Assembly (NCBI GenBank): GCA_009731375.1
Contig: BJOX01000221.1
Coordinates: 499,496 to 531,903 of the forward strand
DNA: 32,408 nt
Origin: Paulinella micropora
Taxonomy: Eukaryota > Cercozoa > Imbricatea > Euglyphida
Reading direction: 5' to 3'
The position numbers and the translations under genes were made by a program. The notes under the pieces were generated by a model that made no database searches, was not told the DNA's origin, and saw nothing but the letters and a program-made list of their open reading frames with translations. Below, one piece after another: positions 30,401 through 32,408 of the stretch. Positions within the stretch are counted from its first letter, which is position 1; every line of letters starts with the position of its first letter.

Positions 30401-30654
30401 CGAAAAATTGTCAGCTTACCTACCTTCTCCTACCTACGTGCCTACCATGAAAGTAAACGAAAGATCTAACCAATTCAATCCACTCATCTCTACCTTATTG
30501 ATTCATTCTCGTTCCCTACTCTCTTTCAGACTTCTTTCTGCTTAGTTACACCTGCTTCCACAGCTGCCACAGCTGCTACTGCTGCTTGTGCTAGTGTTAC
30601 TGCTGTTACTCTGCTGCTGCAGCTGCTGCAACTACTGCTGCGGCTGCTAGTTAA
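30400..30654. other. Unique DNA and (CTG)-rich patch
   Basis: No gene seen. 30547-30650 is rich in CTG/CTGCT. Confidence 0.5.
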
Positions 30655-31335
30655 ATAGTAGTTGGAGTAGGAGGAGGAAAGTAACAAGACGAGGATTAGG
30701 AAGTTGAAGTAAGAGGAGGAAAGTAGCAAGACGAGGAGTAGGAAGAAGAAGTAGGTGCCTCGGATGAATAGGAAAGAGTAGAAAAGAGGTGGAGGAATAG
30801 GAGGAGGAAGAAGAGGAATCCTTGAAGAAGAGTAGGAGGAAGTAGGAAGACGAGGAGTGAAAGGAAGAGAAAAGAAGTAGGAATAGGTAAAAGGAAAGAG
30901 GAGAAGTAAGAGGTGGAGGAATAGGATGAGGAGGAAGAGGAGGACTAGGAAGAAGAGGAATCCTGGAAGAGGAGGAGTAGGAGTACGGAGAAGTCTGAGA
31001 AAGAGGAGTAGGAGAAGTAGAAGCTAAGGTAAGAGGAGGAGGAGTAAGGGGAAAAGACAAGGAAGAGGAAGAAGAGAACTACGAAGAGGAATAATAGAAA
31101 TAGAGTAGGAAGAGGAGGAGTAAGAATAAGAAGAGAAGGAGAAGGGGTACGAGTAGGAGTAAGAGGAGGAGGAAAAGGAATAGAAAGAGGAGGGAAAAGA
31201 GACATCGAGAGAAAGAGAAACAGAAAGAGAGACAGAGAAAGAGAGAGAGAGAGAGGAGAGGAGAGGAGAGGAGAGGAGAGGAGTAGGAAGAGCGGGAGCA
31301 GTAGGAGTAGTTGGAGGAGGAGTAGGAGGACAAAA
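30655..31335. repeat. ~680-bp purine-rich (AGG/AGTAGG/GAAGA) tract
   Basis: One strand is almost only A, G and scattered T, with AGGAGTAGGAAG-like degenerate units and a (GGAGA)n block near 31250-31280. The Ser/Leu/Pro frames on the other strand are repeat translations. Confidence 0.9.
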
Positions 31336-31439
31336 AAAATATGAATAAAGGTGGCAGTAGGAGGGCAGCAATAGCAGCAGCTGCTCCTCTTCACTTACTC
31401 GCCTTCTCCTCACCCTCCTCTCTCATATTTGTCTCCTGC

Positions 31440-31471
31440 TCTTACTCCGATGCTACTACTACTACTACTTT

Positions 31472-31549
<78 letters not shown>

Positions 31550-31690
31550 ACCTACTCCTGCTCCTACTCTTACTCCTACTCCAACTCCAACGCCAACAAG
31601 TCCTATGCCTATACCTTCTCATACTAGTCCTACTCCTAATCACGCTTGTACTGCTCTTATTCTTATTATTCCTACTACTAAGCTACTCGT
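31440..31690. repeat. (TAC)n and (TCC/TAC) repeat
   Basis: About 35 TAC units followed by CTCCTAC-type degenerate units. Confidence 0.95.
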
Positions 31691-31696
31691 AGGCTA

Positions 31697-31788
31697 GTGC
31701 TGCTCTTGCTATGCTGCTGCTGCTGCTACTGCAAGCTGTTGCTGCTGCTGCTGTTGCTTCTGTGCTGCTCCCGCTATATCTGCTGCGG

Positions 31789-31833
<45 letters not shown>

Positions 31834-32070
31834 CTACTGCTACTACTGCTGCTGCTGCTACTGCTGCTACTGCAAGCTGCTGCTGGTGGTGCTGCTGTTG
31901 CTTCTGTGCTGCTGCTGCTGCTGCTGCCACTATATCTGCGGCTGCTACTACTGCTGCTGCTACTTGTGCTGCTGTTGTTGTTCTATTGTTGCTGGTGTTA
32001 CTGCCGCTGCAGCTATTACTTGCAGCAGAAAATGGTTGTAGCAGCAACAGCACTAACAGTAGCAGCAGCC
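31697..32070. repeat. (CTG)n/(TAC)n triplet array with a ~130-bp duplication
   Basis: CTG and TAC blocks alternate. The segment CTACTGCAAGCTG ... TTGCTTCTGTGCTGCT occurs at about 31726-31776 and 31858-31913, so a larger unit is tandemly repeated. Confidence 0.9.
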
Positions 32071-32408
32071 GTAATATTAGTGTTCTCTAAAATATATGTG
32101 TCCTTTCCTATCCATCTCCCTTTCAAATTCTGAGGTGGGCGCTTGCCAAGGTAAGTCGATAGGAAGGTCGGTGGGTTGGTAGGTAGACAGGCTGGCAGGC
32201 AGTTAGGTTGGTAAGCAGGTCGGTCCCAATGCACGCAAGGTTCGGTAACATAACATTACTTTCACTCCAAATATTCCCTTGTGCACGATTAGCGCGCCAA
32301 AATCGCCGGGTCAGCGGCCAAACGACATTTTTTTTTTCGCTCGTCGTGATTTTTTTTCCCTGACACCATTTGCCCCCTCCCGGGCTTTGCCCAAAAATCA
32401 TGGAATAA
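32071..32408. other. Window end: dispersed repeat copy 3 and unassigned DNA
   Basis: 32280-32370 (GTGCACGATTAGCG, ATCGCCGGGTCAGCGGCCAA, then poly-T and CGCTCGTCGTG) matches 24735-24830 reversed. (GGTAGG)-like units lie at 32150-32220. No gene seen. Confidence 0.55.

Noticed and set aside
30647-31413. Ser/Leu/Pro-rich frames on the - strand
   Set aside because: Translation of the purine-rich tract.
31709-32133. Ala/Val or Leu/Cys triplet-repeat protein
   Set aside because: CTG/TAC triplet repeat open in many frames; nothing supports translation.

Overview
This looks like nuclear DNA of a eukaryote, most likely a single-celled alga or related protist. It has GT-AG introns, a tRNA-derived SINE, a decayed Ty1/copia retrotransposon and a very large load of microsatellites. 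Twelve runs of N (10 to 822 bases) interrupt it, and the long ones mostly sit against poly-C, poly-G or simple repeats. I cannot name the species. A transporter of the chloroquine-resistance-transporter (CRT) family, plus introns that almost all lie between two G residues (G|GT...AG|G), would fit an alveolate such as a dinoflagellate or chromerid, but that is inference.

1-12,718: one split gene on the + strand. I could chain at least 15 short exons (25 to 99 nt) by matching reading phase across GT-AG introns, from 2,126 to a stop codon at 12,716-12,718. The predicted protein matches CRT/CRT-like members of the drug/metabolite transporter superfamily from about TM3 to TM10 and then a polar C-terminal tail. 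The N-terminus and TM1-2 are not visible and probably lie upstream or in the gap at 971-1,164. The introns are built of microsatellites, SINE copies, palindromic repeats and minisatellites. Degenerate or near-identical extra copies of exon pieces lie beside four exons. For the penultimate exon, one copy differs mainly at synonymous sites, which is the most interesting signal in the window.

12,719-14,100: AT-rich 3' flank, poly-T and one doubtful exon. 14,100-18,410: a defective Ty1/copia element on the - strand (integrase, reverse transcriptase, RNase H) whose protease block is flipped to the + strand between two (TA)n tracts. 18,420-20,900: an AT-rich hairpin, an unrecognised interrupted reading frame on the - strand and a small ORF on the + strand.

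21,624-32,408: (CA)n/(TG)n arrays, dispersed repeats with inverted terminal copies, a second complete SINE, a roughly 200-bp segment bounded by GAAATCAGAAGC inverted repeats that has opposite orientation in two copies, short unrecognised reading frames around 23.0-23.9 and 25.9-26.9 kb, a 680-bp purine-rich tract, and (TAC)n/(TGC)n repeats. Apart from the transporter and the copia remnants I recognise no protein gene.
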